A stretch of 64,000 nt of DNA from Gymnopilus junonius (Eukaryota > Basidiomycota > Agaricomycetes > Agaricales > Galerinaceae): contig JADNYJ010000136.1 of NCBI GenBank assembly GCA_015501075.1, forward strand, positions 46,500-110,499. The letters are read 5' to 3'. The notes below the pieces were generated by a model that worked only from the letters and a program-made list of their open reading frames with translations, did not search any database and was not told the origin of the DNA. Position 1 is the stretch's first letter. The number at the start of each line of letters is the position of its first letter. The translations under genes and the position numbers were made by a program. Shown piece after piece: positions 1 to 11,330 of this stretch.

Positions 1-574
1 ACCAGCCATCATCATCTCCCTCACAGCAGCGACCGCCAGCTATCCTCCTTTCCTCAGTCGATCTCGACGTATTTCCTTCTTTTTCATCCCTCCTTTCTTT
101 CTGCGGCCGACGTCTAGGTTTGCTTTGGCTGGGTCGGAAGGAAAGACGAGGACCAGGAGAACTTCAAGGTTGCCAAAGAAGAAAACGAGGACGGTTTAGG
201 GTCATACTCTTGCTCACCGTTCGCAGTTTTACTCTGCTTGCAGTTGCATATCGCTCACGGAATGAAATAGAGGGCACGTTCTACAGTAGCAGAAGGTCGC
301 CACGAACCCGCTTTCATCGGCTTGTCCTCGTCGACAGGACGGCCACTCCACTCCACCATTGTTAATCGCCGCAGCGTCATAGTTGCTCACGATTTTGGCC
401 CCATTATACATTTACGACTTCACTTCAATCGGTCGAGTTCGAAGGAACCAGTCCAGGCTCGCTGATTCTCCAGTCCTATACGCAACTACCTTTTTTTTCT
501 ACCCCAACGCCCACTTAACCAATCAATACCCTTCCATACCCTAATTCCATTCCCCCAAAATCCCGTAACGAAGG
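1..574 (+). promoter_or_regulatory. Upstream region and leader of CHS7
   Basis: No convincing gene is seen here. The stretch is C/T-rich, with polypyrimidine blocks at about 60-105 and 490-500, as is common in basidiomycete promoters and 5' leaders. The short open frames in it have no recognisable protein and are treated as chance. Confidence 0.5.
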
Positions 575-2274
575 ATGGGATTCCAATTCGGATCCTTTGA
601 TAGCATTTGCGAGACCGCTGCGCTCGTCATTTGTCCCTTGGTCGGCAGCGCACAAGGTGTCGAGCCAACATGTTACAGCAGGAACGTGGATATCGGCGGC
701 ACACTTATTTTCCAACCATGTCAGTCTTTTTTTCTCCAGCTTGCTGACGCGCGGATGCTGATGTGCTTTTGTTTTTTCTTTTTTTCAGCAACATGTTTCG
801 TCCATATCGTCGCCATCATCATGACTGCCATTATGATCGTACATATCCGGAGTAAATACACGGCTGTTGGACGGAAAGAGATTGTCATGTTCTTCTGGAT
901 GTACATGGTCATCGAGCTTCTGGCGATGTTCCTTGATTCCGGTGTTATTCCAACCTCAAATGTGGCTTATACAGTGCGTTTACCTTGATGGTTTACCTCT
1001 TGACTTTAGGATGGCTGACGTCTTTTTTGTTTCGTTCGGCAGTGGTTTGCAGCAGTGTATACGGGACTAGTAGCCGCTGCGTACTGCTGTTTGCTCATCA
1101 ACGGTTTCATTGGGTTCCAATTCGCCGAGGATGGCACGCCTCTCTCACTATGGGTATGTTCGCTAACCTTCTCTCCTACTCCAATTATCTAACGCCCTCC
1201 TCTGTCTCCTCCAGTTCCTCCGGATATCTTGCCTGGTCGTGTTCGGCGTGTCCTTTTTCGTCTCCATCGCAACATTCCTACAGAAATTCGGATTCAATTA
1301 CACGAAACCCATGGGCCTATTCATCATCTACCTCCTCTGGCCGCTCATTTGCGTTCCCGTATACATCGTCTTACAACTCATCCTCGTTTTCCGCACTTTG
1401 GAAGACAGGTGGCCAATTGGTGATATTGCTTTTGGCACTATATTTTATGCCGGCGGCCAGGTATTGCTGTTCGCATTCAGCGCGACGATATGCAAGGCGA
1501 TCAAACATTATATTGATGGCCTGTTCTTCTTTACGTTGTGTGTGTTGCTGAGCGTCATGATGGTGTACAAGTATTGGGACGATATTACGGTAAGCATTCT
1601 TATTTTCTATCGTCTTTTCTCTTTGTCTTTCTGGTCATTTTGGCGCATATATGCGCTTTCTGGTCTTCGTCATTTTTTCTTCTCTGCTGCTTTTTTTGGT
1701 TGGAGCCTGCATGCCGGTGTAGTTTAGGGCAAGCACGTTCGTCGGCCACTTGTTCCGAATCCGGATTGGTTCGGGGCGTATGCGTTATGTCATCGGCACG
1801 TAACTTCTGCCGTTCTCCGATCCTCATGCGCCTATGCCGAACAAATATGTATTCCTGTTTTTGCCCTTACCTTTCACCTTCTTCTGTACTCTGTATTTCT
1901 ATTCTTCCGCTCACTTCGCTCGATATACACATGTACTCACACCTTTCTCCTCATAGCGCGAAGACCTCGAATTCTCTGTCGGCTCGAAAGCCGCCGTCTG
2001 GGAAGTCAAAGATCCACTCCTCGCCGACGACGAAGATGCCTCCTCGGATCGATATCCTGTTCCTCCTCCCTTACCTGGGTACCCTTCCTCGACAAATGGG
2101 TCCTACCCTAACTTCCAGAGCCAAAGTCAACCAGGGCAACAATACCCCTCCTACCGCGGGGGAAATGGAGGTGGGGCCGCGCCTAGTTTGGTTGGAGGTG
2201 TGAGTGGAGCGCAGCTTTATGGATCGCAAGGGAAGAGAGGGTATCCGCCTGGTATTTCACAGGATAGGTATTGA
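575..2274 (+). CDS. CHS7: CHS7-like chitin synthase export chaperone
   Basis: Predicted multi-pass endoplasmic-reticulum membrane protein of 377 residues in five exons: 575-719, 789-973, 1043-1153, 1215-1589 and 1957-2274. All junctions have GT-AG borders and phases agree. The N-terminus ([13 protein letters not shown], then [10 protein letters not shown]) is the family signature. About seven hydrophobic segments follow, including [25 protein letters not shown] and [16 protein letters not shown]. The tail after [20 protein letters not shown] is polar and rich in P, G and Q. In yeast, Chs7 is needed for ER exit of chitin synthase III; the same role is inferred here. The first four exons are intact and normal in length. 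The last intron, 1590-1956, is unusually long (367 nt). The start is the first ATG of the family-like frame. Confidence 0.93.
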
Positions 2275-4781
2275 GGTTAGTATAGCATTTTTTTGGGACT
2301 CTTATGCGATGGGATGAGTGAGGGGCGTGCAATGGACTGATAGAGCGCCGAGCGGGGGGGTCTATGCTGGAGAACTGAAAACGAGCAAGATTTCTTTTTT
2401 ATATATTTACTTTTTACTACATACGAGGTACACGTACATTGCATACACCAGACCACCCGCATCGTTTTAGTTATTTTTTTTTTCTTTTAGTCATTGGCAC
2501 AGACAGGCATGGACCGACTTTCTTTCTTTCTTTTTTTCTTTTACATTTTATTGCCTCCTTTCTTTTTCTAGCATGTGTTTACTACTTTCTTTTTTATGAC
2601 GTTCTTTTCTCTGCTCGCGTTGGTAGTGGATTAAAGGACTTGAGCTATGGCAGCCTGTTGAGCTCTAGCTCCTGCTTTTCATCTGTCTCCGTCGTTATCA
2701 GTCTTGATTATTCCCCATTTTTCTTTCCGCTCTTTGCTCCTGGTCTTTTCTCTGCATTTTACTGACCGCTTTTCCTGCTGCTCCTTTTTCTCAGCGGCTT
2801 AGGCTGCTCTTGCTTACCATTTTTTTCTTCGTTGCAAGAGCATTTGACAGCACTTAATTTTTGGGCCTATGTTATGCTTTGGAACCTCAAATAAATAATA
2901 AGGATGGATCTTCGTACACGGAGTGTTTTATAGTGGAATAATCCGCGATCTGAATAGGACAGCCTGGACAGAAGGGAAATGGGAATGGTAGCTATGACTC
3001 ACAAAGGTCCATGTACAGACTTTCCTTTTCAGTGGTTGCACCACCCCTTTTGCATTCGTCGTCTTTTTTGGGGGCTCGATAAGCGATAAATGCTAGATGG
3101 GGAGTGCTCATACTCTACTGGTATGCATAGCTGACGTGCTGGTGGTATAACTGCATAAGTTCTAGACTATTATGTGTATTTTGCACTAATTAAATTCGAC
3201 TTGCTTTATCTCCACTGAATATCTGACTACTATTTGCAGTACTGTGACAATGACATTGATTTTCTCTTAGCTAGTATTAGTAGATATCTCCCGTACCTTC
3301 CAAAAAGGACTAACAATTCAAACTCGAGCGTTGCCTCTCACGGGTGGCCCGTAATTGATGGGCAAAGGGTTTACCTGGTGCCGGTGTATGAAAGCCACGT
3401 TGCTAATGGTCGGCGCTTGAGTTACTATGTATTAGGCGCTCCGAGTGATGACGCTATCGCTGACCAATGACCCTTACGAATCGGAGGGAGAACGGGCATC
3501 ATTTGTCTATTTTCCACGCGCGTTGGCACCCACGTCATCTTTCATGTTGTTAGTTGTGATGGACATGACGTGCAATTCACTCCAAGTAAAAGCAATTAAT
3601 TGGCTCGCTAGTAAATCTAGGGCTCGAAGAAGTAATTCTGTACCAAAGGGGCAGAACCTGTCTTTGCGATACGTAGGTGCGCACGTATTAGATTTAAATT
3701 CGTGTTTTTTTTAATGGTAGACACATATATAAGTTGAGCAGAACGTAAGGCCATCACTCTGGTCAGTAGGCCTTGATTTAGTCTCACGGCGGAGTAGCCG
3801 TAACTCCTAGGAACACTAATTGATTGCAGTTCAAATTTATAGCATGTTTAACTGGGGGTGTTGTTTATTCGAAAGCCACCGTATCCAAGTATGGGCAGGC
3901 CACTGTCGTCAACGAGGCAGTGCCCTGGGCGACTTACCTTGCTAAAAGTCCAAATTCATTCAGTCAGACGGGAGCTTGAAATTATTCTAACTAGGGCCCA
4001 TAAGTATTTATTCTGGTTCATAGTTCTGGAGAATTGGGATAATGGAGGCGAAGTAAAACGAAGCAGGATGTCAGAGTCCATTAAACTTGTATCAGGTTCA
4101 CGGTGATTGAATAAGGTTCGGGTGATCCCTTGAGGCACAGCCTCTTTATTTTATACTGCCTAGTTATGAATAGCGTGAAGTCGTCCCACCTCCTTGACGT
4201 GTGATTGTAGTGGTTGTGAAGTGATTGCCTACGAATGGTAGGTACGGCCCAACGCAGCGTATTCACACAACATGCCGGCGTTCCGGTCACTAAGTCGATG
4301 CCCAGATTCGGACGGACCAAGCGAACTATCTGAACTTCCCGTCATCGTTGAAGCTTCTGCATGGCAAGGGTTTCCTCACCCACTACAATGCTGGCACCAC
4401 GTTTCTGATCGTGTGCAAATAAAGGAACAGCTGATTGAGCAGGCAGTGAGCTACCTTCCTTTTTGTCTCTCTCCCACCAGCAATCTCTTATATTCTGATG
4501 TGGATGTGTCTTTAGACGACAGAAGTGGCAGTTCGACAGAAGATAAAGACGTTTGGATTAGTCCATACAAGGGAAAAGCATAAAAAGAGGCACTCCTCGT
4601 GTAAACCGCATTGGAAAACTGTGCAAGTTTACAAGTCGGGCGCTACGTTCTTTCGGATTTACTGCCCCACAACCCTACAACTACAAAAGGCTTCAATAGA
4701 GGACTTGCTACAATGCTTTCCTTCTTGGGGGACCGGTTCAAGTATCTCATTTCCAGTCTCTTACGGCCTCTCATCATTATT
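2275..4781. other. Intergenic; T/C-rich CHS7 downstream region, then anonymous sequence
   Basis: From 2275 to about 2830 the + strand is strongly T/C-rich with poly-T runs, consistent with the CHS7 3' untranslated region and flank. From about 2900 to 4780 only short open frames occur and none resembles a known protein. No terminal repeats or target-site duplications were recognised. Confidence 0.5.
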
Positions 4782-5989
4782 ATGGCCCCTGAACCCAGCA
4801 GCTCCCTATTTCCTCCGTACCCCCTCAGCGTCACTGCATACGAGAGTCTGGTGTCAGGCTCCTACATCTTTCGAAAGGATCAGCCCAACGAAAATGCTGA
4901 ACACTTTCGCGTCAAGGAAGTGAGGCTGTATAAATGCAGGTCCCACCCATTTCACGAGTATGTTATCGCCCACGTCAGCAGTCCAAACATCAAATCTGCA
5001 TATCTTCGCTTGGAGCGCACCCGTGTCAAACCGAAAGAAGAGGACACTACCGAAGAGGACTTCTTGTCTCGTTTACCAAACACTGCTCTCGCCGATGCCT
5101 TCAAAGAGGCGATAAGCGAAGCAGAAGAATCTGAGAATTTCGCCCCAGAGGACACTCCTACGCCATCTCCTCCCCACTGCCCCCAACCAGGGCTGCCACT
5201 AAATCCTCACAGAGTCTGCTTAGCATCAATTCAAATTCTGTCTCTCATTCCTCCGACTCCATAAAAGAATCCCTCAATCTTATTGGAACCCCGGCGGAAG
5301 ACAGGGTAGTCGCTGTCGACAGGGATTCTTTTGCGAAGGACGAGCGGCTAGATACACTATCCTTGCCAAATTTCCCCTTGCTCGTCTTGTCTGTCTTGCT
5401 CAGTTAGTCCATGAAGAGGACCCCATTTACAATTTGTTTTCCAGGCAGTGCTACTGGTATGCCAACCTTATCATGAAGGTTATTGAACGAGAACCCGGAG
5501 TGAGTTCCAAAGGACGGCGTCAAGGAGACGAGAACATCAATTTATTACATTTAGTACGCTTTAGCAGGGGTACGTGGTGGCGCATTCCGGTGGGAACGGT
5601 TGAGAAGAAGCTGGTTGATACAATATCCGAAACTTTTCGAACGCGTTGGCAGCAATACATGAGTAAGGTAGGAGAAGGACTTCGATCCCTTTATTTTATT
5701 TCTTGACAACTGTTGTACTTTTTAGATTCAAAAAGTCAATGCGTCCGCAGCATCGAATAATCCGGGGAAAGCACAGGCCGATGAGAGAAAGCAAACAGCA
5801 CCCTCGGGGAGGATCAGGACAGGAAAAGCTGGGTTACAAGCTGAGGGAGAAACAGACCTGACCGCCGCAGAAGGAAGGCAGTCGAACGAATTGAAAAGTC
5901 GAGAAGAACTAGAGCGAGAAATCGCATTGCTGCAGAACCGAGTCAAGGCTCTCCAGCAGCAAACACCGAGCAGTCATAGTAGGGTCTGA
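4782..5989 (+). CDS. Basidiomycete lineage-specific protein, frame-disrupted
   Basis: The ATG at 4782 opens MAPEPSSSLFPPYPLSVTAYE, followed by VSGSYIFRKDQPNENAEHF and HEYVIAHVSSPNIKSAYLRLE. These match my memory of an uncharacterised, multicopy agaricomycete family; I know no function for it. The second conserved half, HEEDPIYNLFSRQCYWYANLI and WRIPVGTVEKK, lies at about 5410-5667. An intron at 5668-5725 separates it from a coiled-coil tail (REELEREIALLQNRVKALQQQ) that ends with TGA at 5987-5989. The conserved halves lie in different frames. The frame shifts near 5135-5195 and again near 5325-5345, and no plausible intron explains either. This is therefore a young pseudogene or a real gene with indel errors in the assembly. 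Confidence 0.6.
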
Positions 5990-7805
5990 ACGTATCCTCT
6001 CCTTGAACCATCTTTCCTCAAGCCAGCAGATCGCTAGTTTTAAGTCAAGCTCTGACTAGTGGATACGTTGTCGCAGTAGGTCTTCCGTTGCTTTTTTGTG
6101 CTTTCAACCTTGCTTTCTTGTTCTTTAGTCTTGCTTTCTTGTCTTCAGTCTTGCTTCCGCATTGCTATCGTCGTTTTTATGGTTACAGCGTTTTCTTTTT
6201 CATTGCATTACCCTAGCCATCCTAGTATATTGAAAATACTACAATTTAACTGTTATTAAATTGCTTCTCGACACTGAGATTGTGCTACTCCGCCTGGGCA
6301 TCGTGGCAGAAATTTAATCCAAAGGAGCGTGTTAATACCCAAACGGATGACCATCAGGGATTATTTGTCGCCTCCCAAATAGTAGTTCTTCCCGTTGGGT
6401 TGTTGTTGTGGCTCCTGTCACTGGGAGAAATTGTGAGCAAGTGATACAACGAAAACATAAGTAACTATACATTACCATCTTCTGGATTTTCCCTCAAGGA
6501 TCCAACATGGTTGTATATCTTGTGAGTTGGACAGAAGAGGCGGAATCCATGGTTCAAGAAGTCTGGCGCGATTGAAGAATTGATACTTATCATCGTATGG
6601 AATCCCTCTTGGACTCATGGATATTATTGTCATAAATAAGAACTCGCGCCAAAGTACCAGTTTTGATTCCAAGCTCCCAGCCAGTATTATGAACGTCCGA
6701 ATTTTGGCACCATTAGGCACCCTTCAAAGAGGGCCCGTGTTGTCATGCATTCCTCGAGAAAGCCGTGAACATCTGCCAAGCTCCAAGATGTGCTCGAAAG
6801 ACGCGCACCAACTCGCTTGCCTTCGGCATATTGCTATAGAAGGATGGCTTGGTCAAGTTACAGCTAGATCGTTCAATTAAGGCGACCACGGCAGACATAA
6901 CATTATTATCCTGGTTGACTATATGCTGCCTTTCCAAGGCAGGGAGTATGAAGCCTTCAAAAGAGGACTTTGTGACGATCTTGATTGCAAGCGAGGGAGG
7001 GATGTTAGCTCCTTCTGCCATCGGTCTAAGTATTTTATAAGGTGGTTCAATACAGGGTGGTCGTGAAAACCGGCTCCATGACACAGAAAGATGGAAGAGT
7101 AGCGGGAGACGGTTGGCAGGTTCCTCTTGCTCATCGAGATTGCTAAAAGTGCTGCTCACAGCTCAGCTCCGGCATCGACAGAACCGCATCTCTCCAAAGG
7201 TGGCAAACGAGACCGAAGGTAAGAAGACATTTCCAGGCTAGGATGTGGAACTGCAGTTATGTGTCAAAGATTTTTTGAAGAACACCCGAGGGAGGGATAC
7301 ATTCCTACGAAGTCGGTACACGCAGAGTCCGCATGTCGAGCGGTCCGACCTGTTTCCACCTTTTTGATCACAAATTCTTGTCGAATGTGGCACTATTTCT
7401 GAGTGGAAAACCACGGCGGCGGAACCAGTAAATCTGCATAGACAAAGACCAAAGGATACAAAGTTAAGGAGGAATTTGCAATGGCTTGAAACGAAAACGA
7501 AACTAATGCCAGTAGTTGCATACATGTCGAAACTGGCTCCATAAATAGATCAACCGTGAGGGTGAAGAGCAGATATAGAAAGGAGATGGGCACTAAGCAT
7601 TTCTGAAGCGTGGCCGTCGTTCCTGGGGAAGTGAAATTTTGTTTCTATCTACTACTATTCGATTCGCCTTTGCTTTCTCCTAGTTGTGGGCCGACATAGA
7701 GCGACAGTCTGGACCAGGTCCCACTTAACCACGTATGACTAAGAGGAAAGAAGTTGTAATTGGTATAGATCCAAATACAGTGTCGAGAGAACGGAGGCCA
7801 GTAGC
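5990..7805. other. Intergenic with unrecognised minus-strand coding remnant
   Basis: This stretch lies between the lineage-specific gene and the UTP18 stop. From 5990 to 6470 nothing is seen beyond tandem-like cttgctttcttg copies near 6107-6150. From 6472 to 7593 several short minus-strand frames occur; the best is described separately. Confidence 0.4.
6743..7159 (-). CDS. Unrecognised open frame, possible gene fragment
   Basis: A 138-residue minus-strand open frame. Its C-terminal two thirds (SLAIKIVTKSSFEGFILPAL, then NNVMSAVVALIERS and SNMPKASELVRVFRAHLGAW) look protein-like in composition and alternate hydrophobic and polar residues as helices do. Frames on the same strand at 7238-7593 and 6472-6720 could be neighbouring exons, but no splice chain could be built. 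I do not recognise the family. It could be a decayed gene downstream of UTP18. Confidence 0.25.
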   Translation of the reverse strand: MSSTFSNLDEQEEPANRLPLLFHLSVSWSRFSRPPCIEPPYKILRPMAEGANIPPSLAIKIVTKSSFEGFILPALERQHIVNQDNNVMSAVVALIERSSCNLTKPSFYSNMPKASELVRVFRAHLGAWQMFTAFSRNA

Positions 7806-10270
7806 TCAGAGCGCATTTCCTTCACCAGCGCCAAAGTTTTTAGATGATACAATAGCACCCTTCCACGGGTATTACCAATAGCGATGTACTCGCTCCGAGC
7901 TGAAAAGTCGACCGCGGTGACATGACCGAGAGGTGTGCTTGAGGTGGGCCAATTGCCAAAGGCCGTTAATGAAGGAAGGTGACCTATGGACGCGGAAAAG
8001 GGGTATCAGCACAGTGAAAAGGTGCACCGCAGGAAAAAGAGACAAAAAAGTTCGCTGAGTAGTAACACCCCAGACTTAACGAGGAGGGAAAGAAAAAGAC
8101 ACTAACTAGACGCATGGCATCTTTCTTATCCTTGCTGGCCATGGCAAGAATCTGAGCGTCATGGTTGAACCGAAGCGTTGAGATTGGTGTTGTCAATTGT
8201 CCCAAAGTCTTCACCAACTTCGGTTCTCTGCAGCAGACGACAGGAACGTGCTATCACTGCAGAATATTGCGGCACAGAGAACGAGTCCGAGCCATACATG
8301 TTGACAAATCCGCTGGTCGAGCTGGAAAAAAAAAAGGTCACCAGAGAAGAACAGATAATTTAAAAACCGTGAAGAAAGGCACATGAGAAAGAACGTACCC
8401 AATTGCCATGTACCCATTGGACACCACCTCCGCCAGTGAACACCCTTCCGGCACCTCGATAACCACCTTCGTCCTTCCACTTCTTTACACACCTTCTCTG
8501 ACCACATCCCAAATATAGACCTCAGCCTCGCCGTGAGCACCGCCAAATGTTTTCATCATGACCAGCAGCAGCGTCACCCCCTAGGACGCCATCAGCTCCA
8601 GTTGAAGGGACCCACCAGAGGCCCTTGACGCCTCCTCCGCCTCCGCCTCCACTTGAAGTGCACTTGAGCGATCCAATAACTTGCCCCGCTCCGCTCTTCC
8701 AATCCACGAGATGCACATTGCCACCTCTTCCAGCCACAGCTAGCATTGAACCAGTTGCAGGCGAGAAAGCTGTATGAAGAATGTTTTCCGTGTTCCCACC
8801 TCCGCCTTTGCCACCCCCTCCTGTAGTGTCAGCGCCCCTGCGTCTTCGTTTTGAATTACGGCCGTTGTTGATGGTTGAAGATGGTGAGAGAATGGAAGAG
8901 TCGTCGAAGCCTGTTCCCCATAACCCTCGACGATGAAGGGTACTTGTGCCTTGCTGAAGGTCGTATGTGTAAAAAAAAGGTCGTGGTCCTGATAGGAGGA
9001 TACTGTTGCCTTGAGGGTGGAAGAGGGCACTACTACTCGAGACCAGGGGCAAAGATGGACAATACAGCGTTGTGAGAAGCGGAGAAAGATGTCCGTCGAT
9101 CTGAAAAGACGAAGGTCAGGACCATGTAACCAAATAAAGCGGAAGAAATGGCAGTAACAAGTAAGCATTTATGATCACGGGCAAAGTTCGAGTACAATAC
9201 TGGAGGGGCGGCAATAGGACAGATAATCGAAGAAAATGGAACTCACATGGAAGAGTCTGATCCTCCTATCGGCGGTCGCAACGCACATGACAGGAACAGC
9301 TGGTTTAGGATGGAAGGCTAGGGCTCGAACCTCACCGCTCCCAGAGCCCTGTACGGATTGATTGGCATCCCGCACGCGTTCAAGATTTAAGGTTCCCTGA
9401 GGCAGGACGACGTGTTTGCGACCCTTCTTCTTGGAGTCGGCGAGTAAACCTTTCGTGGACGCGAGCATGTCTTTGATACCGTCCCCCTCTTGCAACATCT
9501 CGTCGCCTGCTTCATTGTCGCTGCCCTCTTCTTCGCCTTTTTTGCCTTTGCCCCGTGCTTTCTTTGCCCATGACGGCTCGGGGTTGATGCGTTCGAATTG
9601 AGCACGTAACCGGGTTTCATATTCTCGTCCGGTAATAGCATCCTCATCGACAGCCTGCCTGAGCTTCCGAAGACGCGTAGGACCCGAAAGAAGCGACACA
9701 GTAGTCGCAGGAGCGACGTCGGATGGATCGATCCACGCAGGTTTTTTGGATTTGGATTTCGGCAAATTTCTCGATGGCAGAACTTTTTGTACAGAGGGAG
9801 TGGAAGAAGACGACTCAGAGCCGGACTCGGATTCACTGCCAGAGTCTGAGCGATGGTCAGAGTCTTGCACCAAGTCTTCATAGGGATATTTTGACAGTAT
9901 AGATCGCTAGGGCCAGCAGGACCTTCATCAACAAAAAATAACTAAAATTGGTAGAAGGGAAACGTATGAGTATTGGAAGGTGAAAGATGTAAAAACGTAC
10001 ATCTTGGTCCAAAAGATGCTGTAAACCTCTCCCTTCTCCTTCCAAAGCTTCCACTCCCTCATCCTCGTCGTCGCTAGTGGTCCTCATCTTGCCCTTGCCC
10101 TTCTCCTTAGGCACGTACTTCACCCCGAACAGCATGGTTTCTAACCTTCTTTCTTCGTCGTCTTTACTCTCATCGTCCATAAGCAGGTCAAGCCTAGCGG
10201 CTTTGTTGGATACAGCATCATGACCTTGTTCATGGGTCTTTTTCTGGCGTTTTCTAGGGTGCTTTGCCAT
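7806..10270 (-). CDS. UTP18: UTP18-like U3 snoRNP / SSU processome WD40 protein
   Basis: Nucleolar WD40 subunit of the small-subunit processome that acts in 18S pre-rRNA maturation. Exon 1 (10270-10001) encodes a basic start (MAKHPRKRQKK) and an acidic region. Exon 2 (9906-9247) is Ser/Glu-rich and ends TADRRIRLFH. Exon 3 starts at 9100 with IDGHLSPLLTTLYCPSLPL, followed by the family block FYTYDLQQGTSTLHRRGLWG. Later blocks are EVYIWDV, GFVNMYGSDSFSV, KLVKTLGQLTTPISTLRFN, HDAQILAMASKDKKDAMRL and a C-terminus near SEYIAIGNTRGRVLLYHL. The conserved blocks do not stay in one frame: breaks are needed at 8577-8581, about 8502, 8230-8270, about 7977 and 7837-7841. Exon 3 has unusual Gly runs. A CACGTG box lies about 75 bp upstream. 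The family call is secure; whether this copy is functional is open. The stop at 7806-7808 assumes the last break. Confidence 0.85.
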
Positions 10271-10340
10271 AATTGTTGTGGCCGGGAATCGTCGCAGTCG
10301 TCGTCGAAGCCAACGTCAAGAAAGTTTTCTGTGACAACCG

Positions 10341-10349
10341 ATCACGTGA
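10341..10349. promoter_or_regulatory. ATCACGTGA box upstream of UTP18
   Basis: The sequence atcacgtga lies about 75 bp upstream of the UTP18 start on the minus strand. It matches the E-box (CACGTG) and the longer RTCACGTG consensus known for the yeast bHLH factor Cbf1. Use by a factor in this organism is inferred only. Confidence 0.4.
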
Positions 10350-10733
10350 AGGAATGTGGTTGTGACGAAAGTTTAAGGAGTCCACTCCTGCCAACTTCCC
10401 AGTCCTTCCAATTGCCTTCCACAGCCCTTTCAACTAGAATAACTGCTTGTCCCTCTCCAACAATAAAAATAAAGCACCATTCGCATATTTTCCCCACTCT
10501 GGCGGTCTCCGAAACAATGTCTAAATACAGATATCCATGTGGATAATATTAATGGATTTTACAGGGACTTGAATCTCGACAGTGCTATCATACTTGCACC
10601 ATATAAAGCGAATGTATGATTTCGAGAGTGGGGTCGCTCCATGAAAAATGCGTCAAATTCCAAATGGCGGCCCATGTATCTGGTTAGCTCCTTCAAGTCC
10701 TGAGATGCAAACAAAGACCCAGAAACCTGGGCA

Positions 10734-11330
10734 TTATCGCATCATCCCGCATCTTCCAAACTGCCAGGTTGCAAGGCTGGCCAGCACATCTGCAGGTTGT
10801 ACCCCTTCCCATATTTCGTTACAGAGATGGACGCTGCAAAAAAAGGGATCGCAGCTTCCCATATTCCTGATCGCCTGTGCGGAGAAATCTACGTTGCAAG
10901 CAATATCCGAGATTGTGAAGATGATATTGGAGAGTGAAAGATTCTTCACGCAGGGCAAGCTATCATGGCCGATTACGAAGCGCCTGCTCTGGTAAATTAG
11001 GTCATTCAGGTTGTCTAGGTCTTCCCATGGCTCCCTTTTGTCACGAAACTCGGATGCGAGGCCCTGCCAGTCGATGTCAGCCATACAAAGCAGGGAGGCT
11101 TTGACACGAGAAGTCTTTTGGTCGATGTCGGCTAGTGGTTGGATTTTGAATTTGATAACATCAAAGACGCCAATACAATTTCGAGAAGATACTTGTGATG
11201 TGCAAGTTTAACCGCCGAACGGTAGGCAAGGACGGCGCGGTCTAAGTCCTGCACGCCAAAGGAACGGCAATGGAAAATGTGTCCGACCTTGTTTGACATA
11301 GCTGCCCTATTTTCCTCTCGACGAGTTCCT
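10734..11330 (-). pseudogene. Degraded TPR-repeat gene fragment
   Basis: Two minus-strand pieces resemble the TPR arrays expanded in basidiomycetes. One is about 11180-11255 (DLDRAVLAYRSAVKLAHHKY). The other is 10734-11084 (GLASEFRDKREPWEDLDNL, then NDLIYQSRRFVIGHDSLP). The spacing between DLD-type helices and the following helix fits the TPR pattern. The pieces lie in different frames with stops between them, and no complete gene can be drawn. A parent gene with an N-terminal NTPase or a C-terminal CHAT domain is possible from family knowledge, but neither is visible. Confidence 0.4.

Noticed and set aside
1538..2203. 221-codon open frame overlapping CHS7
   Set aside because: It runs in another frame across the end of exon 4, the last intron and exon 5. 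The CHS7 frame explains the conserved residues.
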